Assembly (NCBI GenBank): GCA_003240775.1
Contig: QFNI01000001.1
Location: 165,047 to 229,046, forward strand
Source: Mesorhizobium amorphae
GTDB taxonomy: Bacteria > Pseudomonadota > Alphaproteobacteria > Rhizobiales > Rhizobiaceae
Reading direction: 5' to 3'
DNA: 64,000 bases
The notes under the pieces were generated by a model that saw only the letters and a list, made by a program, of their open reading frames with translations, was not told where the DNA came from and did no database searches. The first letter of the stretch is position 1; each line of letters opens with the position of its first letter. This document shows positions 8,342-17,553 of this stretch, one piece after another. A program made the translations under genes and the position numbers.

Positions 8342-8536
8342 ATGCGGCGGATCCATCCACCCTCGACAGATGATGGCGAACGGCCCGACGAGTGCCGCAG
8401 GGCGCTCGAGCCGGCCTTCATGCAATTCGTGGAACGCGCCGAAGCCGTCGGCTGGTCGCGCCAGGAGATCGCCTCGGCTACGGCCGCCCTCGCCGAACAG
8501 GCCACGGCCCTCGACACCCACTGGCACTACGGCTGA
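8342..8536 (+). CDS. Small hypothetical protein
   Basis: 64 residues from ATG 8342, preceded by GGAGCAGGG. The sequence holds an amphipathic helical block (FMQFVERAEAVGWSRQEI then AALAEQATAL) without transmembrane segments or cysteines. Short proteins with this ERAEAxGWS pattern occur in Hyphomicrobiales as unnamed conserved proteins, which supports it as real, but I know no function. It lies between the divergent glycerate kinase and the thiamine diphosphokinase and may be co-transcribed with the latter. Confidence 0.6.
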   Translation: MRRIHPPSTDDGERPDECRRALEPAFMQFVERAEAVGWSRQEIASATAALAEQATALDTHWHYG

Positions 8537-8574
8537 AGGGCAGGGGCCCGGCACCCGGGCGCGACGAGGCGCAC

Positions 8575-9261
8575 TTGACGCCGGGCCCACCGCCTGCGCT
8601 TCTCCCGCACGTGCCAGCTTCCCGCCCCACCCGCCGCTTCGTGATCCTGCTCGGCGGCGAGCTTTCGCCCAGCTCCCGGCTCGGCGCGCAGCTTGCGGGC
8701 GCCAGCGCCATCGCAGCCGATTCCGGCATGGCGCATGCCGCAGCCCTCGGCCTTGAGCCGATCCTCTGGATGGGCGACTTCGATTCCTCCGACGATGCCC
8801 TCATCAGAGCTCATCCCGACATCCCCCGCGCCACCTTCCCCGCGGACAAGAACATGACCGACGGCGAGCTCGCCGTGGCCGAAGCCGTCAAGCGCGGCGC
8901 CGACGAGATCGTGCTCGCAGGCGCCTTCGGGGGCCCGCGCGCCGACCACGCCTTTCTCCATTTGACGCTGGCGCTGCGCTTGGCCGAGGGCGGCACGAGC
9001 ACGCTGCTGACTTCAGGCACGCAGGAGGGCCGCCCGCTGCTGCCCGGCAGCTGGGCCGAGTTCGACTATTCCCCCGGCACAGTCTTCAGTGTGCTCGGCT
9101 TTTCCGAGCTTTCGGCCCTTTCCATCGAAGGCGTGCGCTGGCCGCTCGACCGGGTCGTGGTGCCCTTCGGCTCCTCTCTCACTTTGTCGAACCGCGTCGC
9201 CACACGCTTGCGCATTCGGCTCGAAAGGGGCAAGGCCCTCCTTCTCGCCCATCCCCTTTGA
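8575..9261 (+). CDS. Thiamine diphosphokinase
   Basis: Transfers diphosphate from ATP to thiamine to make the cofactor ThDP. The family motifs are clear: ADSGMAHA, MGDFDSSDD (metal/ATP site), FPADKNMTDGELAV and GAFGGPRADHAFLHL. The start is unsettled. TTG 8575 has GAGG five bases before it and is used here (228 residues); GTG 8611 would give 216 residues and still keep the whole fold. No thiamine transporter or TPP riboswitch sits nearby. Confidence 0.85.
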   Translation: MTPGPPPALLPHVPASRPTRRFVILLGGELSPSSRLGAQLAGASAIAADSGMAHAAALGLEPILWMGDFDSSDDALIRAHPDIPRATFPADKNMTDGELAVAEAVKRGADEIVLAGAFGGPRADHAFLHLTLALRLAEGGTSTLLTSGTQEGRPLLPGSWAEFDYSPGTVFSVLGFSELSALSIEGVRWPLDRVVVPFGSSLTLSNRVATRLRIRLERGKALLLAHPL

Positions 9262-9290
9262 GGATCGGGCACCCCAGATTCCCAGGACCG

Positions 9291-11111
9291 ATGGCCGCCC
9301 CTCCGCTTCTTCTGCTCGACGACATCCGCCTCACCTTCGGCGGCACGCCGCTCCTCCAGGGCGCCGCCCTTTCCGCATCCGCCGGCGACAAGATCGCGCT
9401 GGTCGGCCGCAACGGCTCGGGCAAGTCGACGCTGCTCAAGATCGCGGCGGGCCTGATCGAGCCGCAGGACGGCACGGTCTTCCGCCAGCCCTCGGCCACG
9501 ATCCGTTATCTCGCCCAGGCCCCCGACACCGACGGCTACCCCTCGATCCGCGCCTATGTGGAAGCGGGCCTCGGCCCGGCAGACGATCCCCACCGCGCCA
9601 CCTATCTGATCGAATCCCTCCTGCTTGACCCCGAAGCTTCACCCGAAAGCCTGTCCGGCGGCGAGGCGCGGCGCGCGGCCCTTGCCCGCGTCATGGCGCC
9701 CGAGCCCGACGTGCTCCTGCTCGACGAGCCCACCAACCATCTCGACCTCGGCGTGATCGAGTGGCTCGAAGGCGAGCTGGCCCGCACCTCCTCGGCGGTG
9801 GTGCTGATCTCCCACGACCGCCGCTTTCTCGAAAACGTCTCCCGCGCCACCGTCTGGCTCGACCGCGGGCAAACCCGCCGCCTCGACCGGGGCTTCGCCC
9901 ATTTCGAGGAATGGCGCGACAAGGTGCTCGAAGAAGAAGAGCGCGACCAGCACAAGCTCGGCCGCCAGATCGGCCGCGAGGAGCACTGGCTGCGCTACGG
10001 TGTGACCGCGCGCCGCAAGCGCAACATGCGCCGTCTGGGCGAGCTGCAATCGCTGCGTGAGCGCTTCCGCTCCCACAAGGGCGCGGAAGGAGCGGCCAAG
10101 CTCGTCGCCAGCGACGCGGCCGAATCCGGCAAGCTCGTGGCCGAAGCCAAGAACATCGCCAAATCCTATGACGGCCGCCCGATCGTGCGCGACTTCTCTT
10201 CCCGCATCGCGCGGGGCGACCGCATCGGCCTGGTCGGCCCCAACGGCGCGGGCAAGACCACGCTCCTGAAGATGCTGACGGGCGAGCTCGCGCCCGACAC
10301 GGGCACGATCCGCCTCGGCGTCAACCTCCAGATAGCCACCCTCGACCAGAAGCGCGCAGCCCTCGACCCCACGGAAACGCTTGCCCACTTCCTCACCGAC
10401 GGCCGCGGCGAGACGGTGGTGGTCAACGGCGAGGAACGCCACGTCGTCGCCTACATGAAGGACTTCCTGTTCAAGCCCGAGCAGGCCCGCACCCCCATCA
10501 ACGAGCTGTCGGGCGGCGAGCGCGCGCGCCTGCTTCTCGCCCGCCTGTTGTCGCGCCCCGCGAATCTCCTGGTGCTCGACGAGCCCACCAACGACCTCGA
10601 CATGGAGACGCTCGACCTTCTCCAGGAACTCGTGGCGGGCTTTCCCGGCACGGTTCTCCTCGTCTCCCACGACCGCGACTTCCTCGACCGCACGGTGACG
10701 AGCACGATAGCCCCGCTCGACGGGCTCGACGGCCGCTGGGTGGAATATGCCGGCGGCTATTCCGACATGCTGGCCCAGCGCAAGGAGCAGGCAGCCCTTG
10801 CCCGCCGCGCGGCCCCGCCCACGCCCAAGGCCGCTTCCAAGACGGAGACCCCCAAGCCGGCCGCCGCTGCCGCAAAGAAGCTCTCCTTCAAGCAGAAGTT
10901 TGCGCTGGAATCCCTGCCCAAGCGCATGGAGGAGGCGCAAGGCAAGATCACTGCTCTTGAAGCCAAGCTCGCGGACCCCAAGCTCTTCGGCCGCGATCCG
11001 GCAGGCTTCAACAAGCTCGCAGGCGAGGTGTCCGCCTTGCGCGAAAGCGTTGCTGCCATGGAAGAAGAGTGGCTCGAACTCGAACTGCTGCGCGAGGAGA
11101 TCGAAGGATGA
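9291..11111 (+). CDS. uup: ABC-F family ATPase, Uup type
   Basis: Cytosolic protein of 606 residues with two ABC domains in one chain and no membrane segments. Domain 1 has GRNGSGKST, LSGGEARRA and LLLLDEPTNHLD; domain 2 has GPNGAGKTT, LSGGERARL and LLVLDEPTNDLD. They are joined by a charged linker (about residues 205-285) and followed by a C-terminal coiled-coil region (about 545-606), the mark of Uup within ABC-F. Family knowledge: these ATPases act on the ribosome or on DNA/recombination intermediates rather than in transport. ATG 9291 has AGGA at good spacing. It overlaps the next gene by four bases. Confidence 0.92.
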   Translation: MAAPPLLLLDDIRLTFGGTPLLQGAALSASAGDKIALVGRNGSGKSTLLKIAAGLIEPQDGTVFRQPSATIRYLAQAPDTDGYPSIRAYVEAGLGPADDPHRATYLIESLLLDPEASPESLSGGEARRAALARVMAPEPDVLLLDEPTNHLDLGVIEWLEGELARTSSAVVLISHDRRFLENVSRATVWLDRGQTRRLDRGFAHFEEWRDKVLEEEERDQHKLGRQIGREEHWLRYGVTARRKRNMRRLGELQSLRERFRSHKGAEGAAKLVASDAAESGKLVAEAKNIAKSYDGRPIVRDFSSRIARGDRIGLVGPNGAGKTTLLKMLTGELAPDTGTIRLGVNLQIATLDQKRAALDPTETLAHFLTDGRGETVVVNGEERHVVAYMKDFLFKPEQARTPINELSGGERARLLLARLLSRPANLLVLDEPTNDLDMETLDLLQELVAGFPGTVLLVSHDRDFLDRTVTSTIAPLDGLDGRWVEYAGGYSDMLAQRKEQAALARRAAPPTPKAASKTETPKPAAAAAKKLSFKQKFALESLPKRMEEAQGKITALEAKLADPKLFGRDPAGFNKLAGEVSALRESVAAMEEEWLELELLREEIEG

Positions 11112-11401
11112 GCGCCCCCCACGACGCCGCACCCCGAGTCGAAATCCAGTTCTGCACCCAGTGCCGCTGGCTCCTGCGCTCGGCCTGGCTCGCCCAGGAA
11201 CTCCTGTCCACCTTCGGCACGGACCTGGGCGAAGTCGCGCTGAAGCCCGGAACGGGCGGCGTCTTCCGCATCACGGTCGACGGCGAAACGGTCTGGGAAC
11301 GCGTGGCGGATGACGGCTTTCCCGATGCCGCCGAACTCAAGCGCCGCGTGCGCGACAGGATCGCGCCCGAGCGCGACCTCGGCCATTCGGAACAGCGCTA
11401 G
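11108..11401 (+). CDS. SelT/SelW/SelH (Rdx) family protein
   Basis: A 97-residue thioredoxin-fold protein of the Rdx family. The redox motif is CTQC (Cys16 and Cys19) at the usual position after the first strand (VEIQFCTQCRW), with cysteine in place of the selenocysteine found in some relatives. The GGVFRITVDGETVWER strand pair is typical. ATG 11108 overlaps the uup stop (ATGA), so it is translated behind uup. Its TAG stop is the first part of repeat copy 2. Function in bacteria is not well established. Confidence 0.85.
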   Translation: MSAPHDAAPRVEIQFCTQCRWLLRSAWLAQELLSTFGTDLGEVALKPGTGGVFRITVDGETVWERVADDGFPDAAELKRRVRDRIAPERDLGHSEQR

Positions 11402-11507
11402 ACCATTTCCGGCGAATACCGATTCACGGGAAATGGTCTAGCTCTCTGTTCTTGCAGCATTTCCAGACGCAAAACCGCTGCGCACTTTTGCTGGAAATGC
11501 TGTAGGC
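11399..11507. repeat. Two-hairpin palindromic repeat, copy 2 (REP-like)
   Basis: Same length (109 bp) and layout as the element at 6629-6737, again beginning with the TAG stop of the upstream plus-strand gene and ending just before a convergent minus-strand gene. Hairpin A (11401-11438) has two mismatches in a 17-bp stem. Hairpin B (11456-11501) has a perfect 11-bp stem AGCATTTCCAG/CTGGAAATGCT. The hairpin arms are far better conserved than the loop and linker bases. Confidence 0.9.
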
Positions 11508-11518
11508 CGCTTTCGCAC

Positions 11519-11992
11519 TCACGCCGCAGGCGGCGGGCCGCACACATCCACCCAGCGCGCGCCGACGATCTGTGCAAGCCGCTCGGGCGCGATCTCGACC
11601 GAGGTGGTGCCGGACCCAGCCGCAGGAAACACCGTCGCGAACGCCTTGAGCGACACGTCGCACAACACCGGCAAGGGTGTTGCCAGGCCGAACGGGCAGA
11701 CGCCGCCCACGGGATGCCCGGTGAGGGCCAGCACCTCCTCGCCCCCCAGCATCTTCGCCCGCCCGCCGAGGGCCGCCTTCATCTTGGCGTTGTCGAGCCG
11801 CGCGTCGCCGCGCGCCACGACCAGCACCACCCCGTCCGGCGTCCGCAGCGAAAGCGTCTTGGCGATCCGTGCGGGCACCACTCCCAATGTGGCTGCCGCC
11901 TCGGCCACGGTCGCCGTGCTCTGCCCGTGATCGATCACCGCGATATCGGGCGCGTGCTCCGCCAGAAAGGCCCGCACGGACGCCGCACTCAT
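11519..11992 (-). CDS. YbaK/EbsC family aminoacyl-tRNA deacylase
   Basis: 157 residues of the YbaK/ProXp superfamily, which hydrolyses mischarged aminoacyl-tRNAs such as Cys- or Ala-tRNA(Pro). Seen are the IAKTLSLRT strand with the conserved lysine, ARGDARLDNAKMKAAL, the GHPVGGVCPFG loop that lines the active site, and the DVSLKAF region. Length and motif order match single-domain members. It starts at ATG 11992 and converges on the uup operon across the palindromic repeat. The exact tRNA specificity cannot be told from the sequence. Confidence 0.88.
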   Translation of the reverse strand: MSAASVRAFLAEHAPDIAVIDHGQSTATVAEAAATLGVVPARIAKTLSLRTPDGVVLVVARGDARLDNAKMKAALGGRAKMLGGEEVLALTGHPVGGVCPFGLATPLPVLCDVSLKAFATVFPAAGSGTTSVEIAPERLAQIVGARWVDVCGPPPAA

Positions 11993-12124
11993 GAGCGCTT
12001 ACCCGGCTCAACCCGGTTGCAGTTCGGCTTCACCATGCCCGCCATTCCCCGATTTCGCGCTTCACCGTCGAAGCGGGTGGAAGATGGTCGACGCCCGCGC
12101 CGAGGACAAGCGGCCGAGAAACCG

Positions 12125-13063
12125 TCAGGCGGTTGGCGCCTTCACCTCCCAAGGCGCCACCCAATCTCCGGCCACGCGCAGGTCGATGCCCGCATCGTCC
12201 TCGATCACCTTGCAGACGGTCATTTCTCCCGCGCCCATCCCATAGCGGGCGCCCGCCTCCTTGAAGCGGTCATGGGTGGCGCGCGTCAGTTCGCTGCGCG
12301 TGCCCGTCTCACGCATCAGTTCCTCGATCAGGCCGAGATCCTTGAGACACAGGGCAATCGGAAAGGACGGATCGTAGTGCCCGGCGAAGATCGAGGGCAC
12401 GTCGTGCTGCAACACGAAGCTGTCGGCCGCGCCGCCCTTCATCACTTCCCACCACACGTCGGGTTCGAGGCCTGCGAGCTTGGCCGTCACCATCGCCTCG
12501 CCGATCGCGGCCGCGTGGATTTTCCAGAGCTGGTTGTTGACGAGCTTGGCGACATAGCCGTTGCCGTAGCGGCCGACCTTGCGCACCTCGCCCATGGCCT
12601 CGATCACGGGCCGAACATGCTCGATGTCAGCATCCTCGCCGCCCACGAACATCGGCATGTCGCCACGGATCGCGGCATCGACGGAGCCGGTCACGGGTGC
12701 GTCGATCGCGTGGCCGCCCCTGGCTTGAAACTCGCCCGCCAGCTCGCGCATCAGGTTGGGCCTGCTCGTGGTGAGGTCGATCCAGTATTTGCCCTGGCAG
12801 TCGGTCGACAGAAAGCCGTCCGGGCCCCGCATCACGGCCTCGACCTCCTTGGGACCGAACACCATGGTCACCACGACGTCGACCTGATCCAAGACCTCGG
12901 CCGGGCTGCTTGCCGTTCCCGCGCCACGTTCCACGAGCGGTGCCGTTGCCTCGGGGCGGATGTCGTGGACCACCATGTCGAAGCCCGCGCGCCGCACGTT
13001 GAGCGCCGCATTCCGGCCCATGGTCCCGAGACCGATGAAGCCGACCCGTTTCAAACCCGCCAT
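12125..13063 (-). CDS. NAD(P)-dependent oxidoreductase, 3-hydroxyisobutyrate dehydrogenase family
   Basis: 312 residues from ATG 13063. N-terminal Rossmann domain with GFIGLGTMGRNAA (residues about 7-19), substrate-binding DAPVTGSVDAAIRGDM near 125, and the catalytic-lysine helix YGNGYVAKLVNNQLW near 175; the C-terminal helical domain follows. Members oxidise beta-hydroxyacids (3-hydroxyisobutyrate, tartronate semialdehyde and others); the substrate here is unknown. A LysR gene diverges 100 bp away with a perfect palindrome between them, suggesting that regulator controls this gene. Confidence 0.87.
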   Translation of the reverse strand: MAGLKRVGFIGLGTMGRNAALNVRRAGFDMVVHDIRPEATAPLVERGAGTASSPAEVLDQVDVVVTMVFGPKEVEAVMRGPDGFLSTDCQGKYWIDLTTSRPNLMRELAGEFQARGGHAIDAPVTGSVDAAIRGDMPMFVGGEDADIEHVRPVIEAMGEVRKVGRYGNGYVAKLVNNQLWKIHAAAIGEAMVTAKLAGLEPDVWWEVMKGGAADSFVLQHDVPSIFAGHYDPSFPIALCLKDLGLIEELMRETGTRSELTRATHDRFKEAGARYGMGAGEMTVCKVIEDDAGIDLRVAGDWVAPWEVKAPTA

Positions 13064-13149
13064 GTCGTGTTCGTCCCAAAAGCGCATCGAGGACGTCGTT
13101 ATGCCCAATCGGGATCAGGGCGGAAACGTTGAAAAAAGTCGGGCTTCTT

Positions 13150-13166
13150 CATAACCAGGGGTTATG
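13150..13166. promoter_or_regulatory. Palindromic operator candidate overlapping the LysR start codon
   Basis: CATAACC-AGG-GGTTATG is a perfect 7-bp inverted repeat with a 3-base centre, flanked by further partial symmetry. Its last three bases are the ATG of the LysR gene. It lies in the 100-bp gap to the divergent dehydrogenase, where an autoregulated LysR would bind. Function inferred from position and symmetry. Confidence 0.5.
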
Positions 13167-14084
13167 AGAAGATATCGAACCACGCTGCCACCGCTCGACC
13201 TCCTGATCTTCTTCGAGGCCGCGCACCGCATCGGCAGCTTCACCGGCTGCGCCGCCGAGCTTCATGTCTCGCAGGCGGCCGTCAGCAAGCGCATAGGGCA
13301 GCTGGAAGACTGGATGGGCGAGCCGCTCTTCGTGCGGAACGGCAGGCGTCTGGCGAGCACGGAAAGCGGCGAGCGGCTTTATCAGACGGTCGGCATGGGG
13401 CTGGAATTCCTGCGTCTGGGCATTGGCAGTCTTCGCGAACAGGCGATCCGGCCGTTGTCGATCGGGGCGCACACGGTTGTCGGGATGTTCTGGCTGACCG
13501 CACAGCTGCAAGCCTTCGGGCTTTCGGGCGATGCCTGCCACACGCGCCTCGTCACCTCCGACAACACGGGCGATCTCGTTGCCGGCGATCATGACCTGCT
13601 GGTGATCTACGGCGATGGGAAGTTGCCGGGATATGTGAGCATACGCCTCCTCGACGAGGAGATGGTTCCGATGGCTTCAGCCGACGTGGCCGCTCTTCTC
13701 GGGTCCGAGCGTATCCGCTCTTTCAGCGCGTTGCGCGACCCCGATGCGCCGCCTCTCCTGAACTACCACCGCTCGGCGCCCAACTGGGTGGATTGGCGCG
13801 TGTGGTTCGATGGGCTGGAACTCGATGGGCCCGATGGCTGGAAGCTCTGCACCATGAACACCTATTCGCAGACCATCGGCGAGGCGATCCGCGGCAACGG
13901 CATCGCTCTCGGCAGTGTCGCCCTGTTGCGCGGCGAACTCGACGCGGGTCGGCTCGTCCGCCTGACCGAGGAAGTGCTGCGGACCAAGCGAGGGTATTAT
14001 CTGTGCCGCAAGGACGATGCTTCGCTTTCCGCCGAAGCACAGCTTCTTTCCGATTTTCTCGTCGATGCGGCAAAGCAGGCTTGA
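13164..14084 (+). CDS. LysR-family transcriptional regulator
   Basis: 306 residues. The N-terminal helix-turn-helix is clear (LDLLIFFEAAHRIGSFTG, VSQAAVSKRIGQLEDWMG), followed by the effector-binding domain, including NTYSQTIGEAIRGNGIALG near residue 232, as in GcvA-type LysR proteins. The start at 13164 has AGGGG only two bases before it and lies inside a palindrome, but the helix begins so close behind that no later start is possible. It is divergent from the beta-hydroxyacid dehydrogenase at 12125-13063, its probable target. Confidence 0.88.
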   Translation: MRRYRTTLPPLDLLIFFEAAHRIGSFTGCAAELHVSQAAVSKRIGQLEDWMGEPLFVRNGRRLASTESGERLYQTVGMGLEFLRLGIGSLREQAIRPLSIGAHTVVGMFWLTAQLQAFGLSGDACHTRLVTSDNTGDLVAGDHDLLVIYGDGKLPGYVSIRLLDEEMVPMASADVAALLGSERIRSFSALRDPDAPPLLNYHRSAPNWVDWRVWFDGLELDGPDGWKLCTMNTYSQTIGEAIRGNGIALGSVALLRGELDAGRLVRLTEEVLRTKRGYYLCRKDDASLSAEAQLLSDFLVDAAKQA

Positions 14085-14104
14085 GCCCATCCACTCTCAA
14101 GCCC

Positions 14105-14135
14105 CAACAAAAAACCCGCCTCGAAGGGCGGGTTT
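14105..14135 (-). terminator. Rho-independent terminator of rpmE
   Basis: Stem AAACCCGCC (14112-14120) pairs with GGCGGGTTT (14127-14135) around a six-base loop. Read on the minus strand the stem is followed by a T-run, GGGTTTTTTGTTGG, 24 bp beyond the rpmE stop. It may also stop the convergent LysR transcript, although with a poorer T-run. Confidence 0.85.
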
Positions 14136-14158
14136 CGTGTGTTCGATGGAGGGGCCGA

Positions 14159-14380
14159 TCAGATGCCCAGGCCGGCGAAGCGCTTCTTGAACTTCGACAG
14201 GCGGCCGCCGCGGTCGAGCAGGGTCTGCGTGCCGCCGGTCCAGGCCGGGTGCGTGGTGGGGTCGATGTCGAGGTTCATCGTGTCGCCCTCCTTGCCCCAG
14301 GTGGAGCGCGTCTCGTATTCCGTGCCGTCGGTCATGACGACCTTGATCGTGTGGTAGTCGGGATGGATGTCCGTCTTCAT
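14159..14380 (-). CDS. rpmE: 50S ribosomal protein L31
   Basis: 73 residues: [19 protein letters not shown] start, [21 protein letters not shown] core, [17 protein letters not shown] end. This is the cysteine-free (zinc-independent) form usual in alphaproteobacteria. Length is normal for the family. ATG 14380 is the only start matching the conserved N-terminus. A strong terminator follows. The next gene, an ABC exporter, diverges from it, a neighbourhood common in Hyphomicrobiales. Confidence 0.96.
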   Translation of the reverse strand: MKTDIHPDYHTIKVVMTDGTEYETRSTWGKEGDTMNLDIDPTTHPAWTGGTQTLLDRGGRLSKFKKRFAGLGI

Positions 14381-14638
14381 CGCGGCTGGTCCTTTGTGCC
14401 CGGTGGAGGGCGGGTTCTTCGTGAAAGGGCGGGGCGCCCGGCGCCGATTTCCCAATGCCGGTTTGATCCGGCACCGCAAGCGCCAAAAGGCCGCGGCTTC
14501 AAAATCGTCCGGCGGGCCTATACAACAGGGGCGCTGGCTCCACAAGGCCAAGGGGCGGCGGGCGCCCTTTGATCCATGTCAAGCCGGCCCGCGACCGGAG
14601 CCGCTAGGCACCGGACTGCCGAAACGGGAAAGCCTTCC

Positions 14639-16474
14639 ATGACCGTTCACCGGGCGGACCCCGCCCAAGCCGCAGCTCGCCGTTCCCCCCGCATGGCCCC
14701 GCTTCGCCGCCTCCTGCCCTATGTCGCGCGCCACCGTGCGACCGCGGGCGCAGCCCTCGTCTTCCTGTCGCTCGCCGCCGTCACCACGCTCTCGCTGCCG
14801 CCCGCCTTGCGCCGCATGATCGATGAAGGGTTCTCGGCCTCCAACACGCTTCTGGTGAGCGAGTATTTCGGCGGGCTGATCGGCTTGGCCGCGCTTCTCG
14901 CGCTCGCGTCGGCAGGGCGCTACTACTTCGTGGTCAGCCTCGGCGAGCGCGTGGTGGCCGATCTCCGGCGCGACGTGTTCGACCATGTGGCGCGGTTGTC
15001 GCCCGCCTTCTTCGACACCGCCCGCTCGGGCGAGATCGCGAGCCGCCTCGCCGCCGACACCACGCAGATCAAGTCGGTGGTGGGCGCGACGGCCTCGGTC
15101 GCCCTGCGCAACGTGATCCTGTCCACCGGCGCGCTCGCCATGATGGTGGTGACGAGCCCCAAGCTGTCGGGCCTCGTGATCGCGGCCATCCCGCTCGTGC
15201 TTCTGCCGCTGATCGCCTTCGGCCGCACCGTTCGGGCTCGCTCGCGCCTTGCGCAAGACAGGCTGGCCGACGCCACGGCCTATGCGGGCGAGCAGATCGG
15301 CGCCATCCGCACGCTCCAGGCCTTCACCAACGAAGCCCGCGTCAGCCAGCGCTTCGGCCAGGCGGTGGAGGATGCGTGGGAAGCGGCGAGGCTCTCGATC
15401 CGCTCGCGCGCGATCCTCACCTTCTTCGCCATCTTCGCCATCTTCACATCGGTCGTCGGCGTGCTCTGGATCGGCTCGCGCGACGTGCTTTCGGGCGCGA
15501 TGACGCCGGGAACGCTCGGCCAGTTCCTGATCTATGCGGTGTTTGCGGCGGGTGCGGTCGGCGCCTTGTCCGAGGTCGGCAGCGAGCTCCAGCAGGCGTC
15601 GGGCGCGGCCGAGCGGCTGGGCGAGCTGCTCGACGAGGAGGCGGCGGTCGCAGCACCGGCAAACCCCGTCCCGCTGCCGGGTGCGGCACCCGGCGCGGTG
15701 GAGTTCCGCCATGTCGGCTTCTCCTACCCCGCTCGGCCCGACCACGCGACGCTTTCGGGACTCAACTTCGCCGTCCGACCCGGCGAGACGGTGGCGCTGG
15801 TCGGCCCCTCGGGGGCGGGCAAGAGCACGGTCTTCTCGCTTCTCCTGCGCTTCTACGACCCCGCGGCGGGTGCCGTGCTCGTGGATGGCGTCGATGTGCG
15901 CCAAGCCGATCCGGATGCGCTTCGCGCGCGCCTCGGCCTCGTGCCGCAGGAGGCGGCGGTGTTTTCGGGCACGGTGCGCGAGAACATCCTTTACGGCCGC
16001 CCCGACGCGTCCGACGCGGAGGTCCATGAAGCCGCACGTGCAGCACTCGCGCTCCCCTTCATCGAGGCGCTGCCGCAGGGCTTCGACACCGAGATCGGTG
16101 AGCGCGGCGTGCAGCTGTCGGGCGGCCAGCGCCAGCGGGTGGCGATCGCGCGCGCCATCCTCAAGAACGCGCCGATCCTGCTGCTCGACGAGGCGACATC
16201 CGCGCTCGACGCCGAAAGCGAGGAACTCGTGCAGGCAGCGCTCGAGCGCTTGTCTGCGGGCCGCACCACGCTCGTGATCGCCCACCGCCTCGCCACCGTG
16301 CTGAAGGCCGACCGCATTCTCGTGATGGATGGCGGCCGCGTGGTGGAGGAGGGCACCCATGCCGCGCTCGTGCGGGGCGGCGGCCTCTATGCCCGGCTGG
16401 CGCGGCTCCAGTTCGACCAAGCTGCACCCGAGACCGAAGAGCCCGCACCCCGGCCGGTGGCCCGCATCCGCTGA
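14639..16474 (+). CDS. ABC exporter, fused transmembrane and ATPase domains (MsbA/LmrA type)
   Basis: Half-transporter of 611 residues that would work as a homodimer. The membrane domain occupies about residues 25-320 (six segments, including the family stretch [22 protein letters not shown]) and the nucleotide-binding domain about 350-590: [10 protein letters not shown]-loop [46 protein letters not shown]. The start ATG 14639 has GGGAAAG eight bases before it; ATG 14576 in the same frame is possible but adds a poor extension. Substrate unknown; lipid or drug export is typical of the group. Confidence 0.9.
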   Translation: MTVHRADPAQAAARRSPRMAPLRRLLPYVARHRATAGAALVFLSLAAVTTLSLPPALRRMIDEGFSASNTLLVSEYFGGLIGLAALLALASAGRYYFVVSLGERVVADLRRDVFDHVARLSPAFFDTARSGEIASRLAADTTQIKSVVGATASVALRNVILSTGALAMMVVTSPKLSGLVIAAIPLVLLPLIAFGRTVRARSRLAQDRLADATAYAGEQIGAIRTLQAFTNEARVSQRFGQAVEDAWEAARLSIRSRAILTFFAIFAIFTSVVGVLWIGSRDVLSGAMTPGTLGQFLIYAVFAAGAVGALSEVGSELQQASGAAERLGELLDEEAAVAAPANPVPLPGAAPGAVEFRHVGFSYPARPDHATLSGLNFAVRPGETVALVGPSGAGKSTVFSLLLRFYDPAAGAVLVDGVDVRQADPDALRARLGLVPQEAAVFSGTVRENILYGRPDASDAEVHEAARAALALPFIEALPQGFDTEIGERGVQLSGGQRQRVAIARAILKNAPILLLDEATSALDAESEELVQAALERLSAGRTTLVIAHRLATVLKADRILVMDGGRVVEEGTHAALVRGGGLYARLARLQFDQAAPETEEPAPRPVARIR

Positions 16475-16538
16475 CGCCTTGCCATAAGCGTCTCAGGCCT
16501 CCATCTTCCCGCGCGACACAGGATCAGGGAGGATCAGC

Positions 16539-17525
16539 ATGAAACGCAACCTCAACCGTCGCGAGACGCTGGCGCTGGGCGGCGCGGTCGGGCTCTCGCT
16601 CGGCCTGGGCGCTAAGGCCCATGCGCAAAGCTCGTTTCCCGACCGTCCGGTCACGCTCGTCGTGCCGTTCGCGGCAGGCGGCTCGACCGACCTCGTGGCG
16701 CGCGTGATCGCCGAGCGCATGGGCGCGGACCTCGGTCAGCAGGTGGTGGTGGAGAATGTGGGCGGCGCGGGCGGCTCGACGGGCGCCGACCGCGTGGCGC
16801 GCGCCGACCCCGACGGCTACACGATCCTGATGGGAACGGTCGCCACCCATGCGCTGAACCCCTTGATGCTCAAGCAGAAGCCCTACGATCCCGAGACCGA
16901 CTTCGCGCCGGTCTCGCTGCTGGTGGTGGTGCCCAACGTTCTGGTGGTGAACCCCCAGCTCGGCGTCAACACCGTGCCCGAACTCATCGCCATGCTGAAG
17001 GCGGCACCCGGCGAGTATTCCTATGCGTCCTCGGGCAACGGCACGCCGCTGCACCTGTCGGGCGAACTGTTCAAGTCGATGGCGGGCGTCGAGATGGAGC
17101 ACATCCCCTACAAGGGCTCCGGCCCCGCGCTCCAGGACGTGCTCGGCAACCACGTGCCCATCATGTTCGACAACCTTCCGTCGTCGTCGGGCTACATCAA
17201 GTCGGGCACGCTGAAGGCGCTCGGCGTCACCACCAAGGAGCGCGCCCCCTCCTTCCCCGACGTGCCCACGATCGGCGAGAGCGTGCCGGGCTACGAGACC
17301 TACACCTGGAACGCCTTCTTCGCGCCCAAGGGCACGCCGGCGGACGTGGTCGCGCGCCTCAACGCTTCCGCCAAGGCAGCACTCGCCGACGCGGCGGTCG
17401 CTGCCCGCATGGCCGAATTCAGCGCGACGATCGTGGGCTCCACGCCCGAGGAACTCGCAGCCCACGTGAAGGCCGAGCTGGCGAAGTGGACCCCCGTGGT
17501 GCAGGAAGCCGGCGTTTCACTCTAG
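16539..17525 (+). CDS. Tripartite tricarboxylate transporter binding protein (Bug/TctC family)
   Basis: 328-residue periplasmic binding protein with a twin-arginine-like start (NRRETLALGGAVGLSLGLGAKAHA). Bug-family landmarks are present: PDRPVTLVVPFAAGGSTD, GGAGGSTGADRVARADPDGYT, EYSYASSGNGTPLHLSGE and EHIPYKGSGPALQD. Family knowledge: Bug proteins deliver carboxylates to TctA/TctB membrane partners. No tctA or tctB is in the neighbourhood, so this is an orphan, as is frequent for the family. The ligand cannot be inferred. Confidence 0.9.
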   Translation: MKRNLNRRETLALGGAVGLSLGLGAKAHAQSSFPDRPVTLVVPFAAGGSTDLVARVIAERMGADLGQQVVVENVGGAGGSTGADRVARADPDGYTILMGTVATHALNPLMLKQKPYDPETDFAPVSLLVVVPNVLVVNPQLGVNTVPELIAMLKAAPGEYSYASSGNGTPLHLSGELFKSMAGVEMEHIPYKGSGPALQDVLGNHVPIMFDNLPSSSGYIKSGTLKALGVTTKERAPSFPDVPTIGESVPGYETYTWNAFFAPKGTPADVVARLNASAKAALADAAVAARMAEFSATIVGSTPEELAAHVKAELAKWTPVVQEAGVSL

Positions 17526-17553
17526 CAACGAAGACGGAGCGAGAGGCCAGGCC

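Noticed and set aside
16539..17525. Expected TctA/TctB transporter genes near the Bug-type binding protein
   Set aside because: Searched both flanks by eye; the neighbours are an ABC exporter and the OmpA-like gene, so the binding protein is an orphan.
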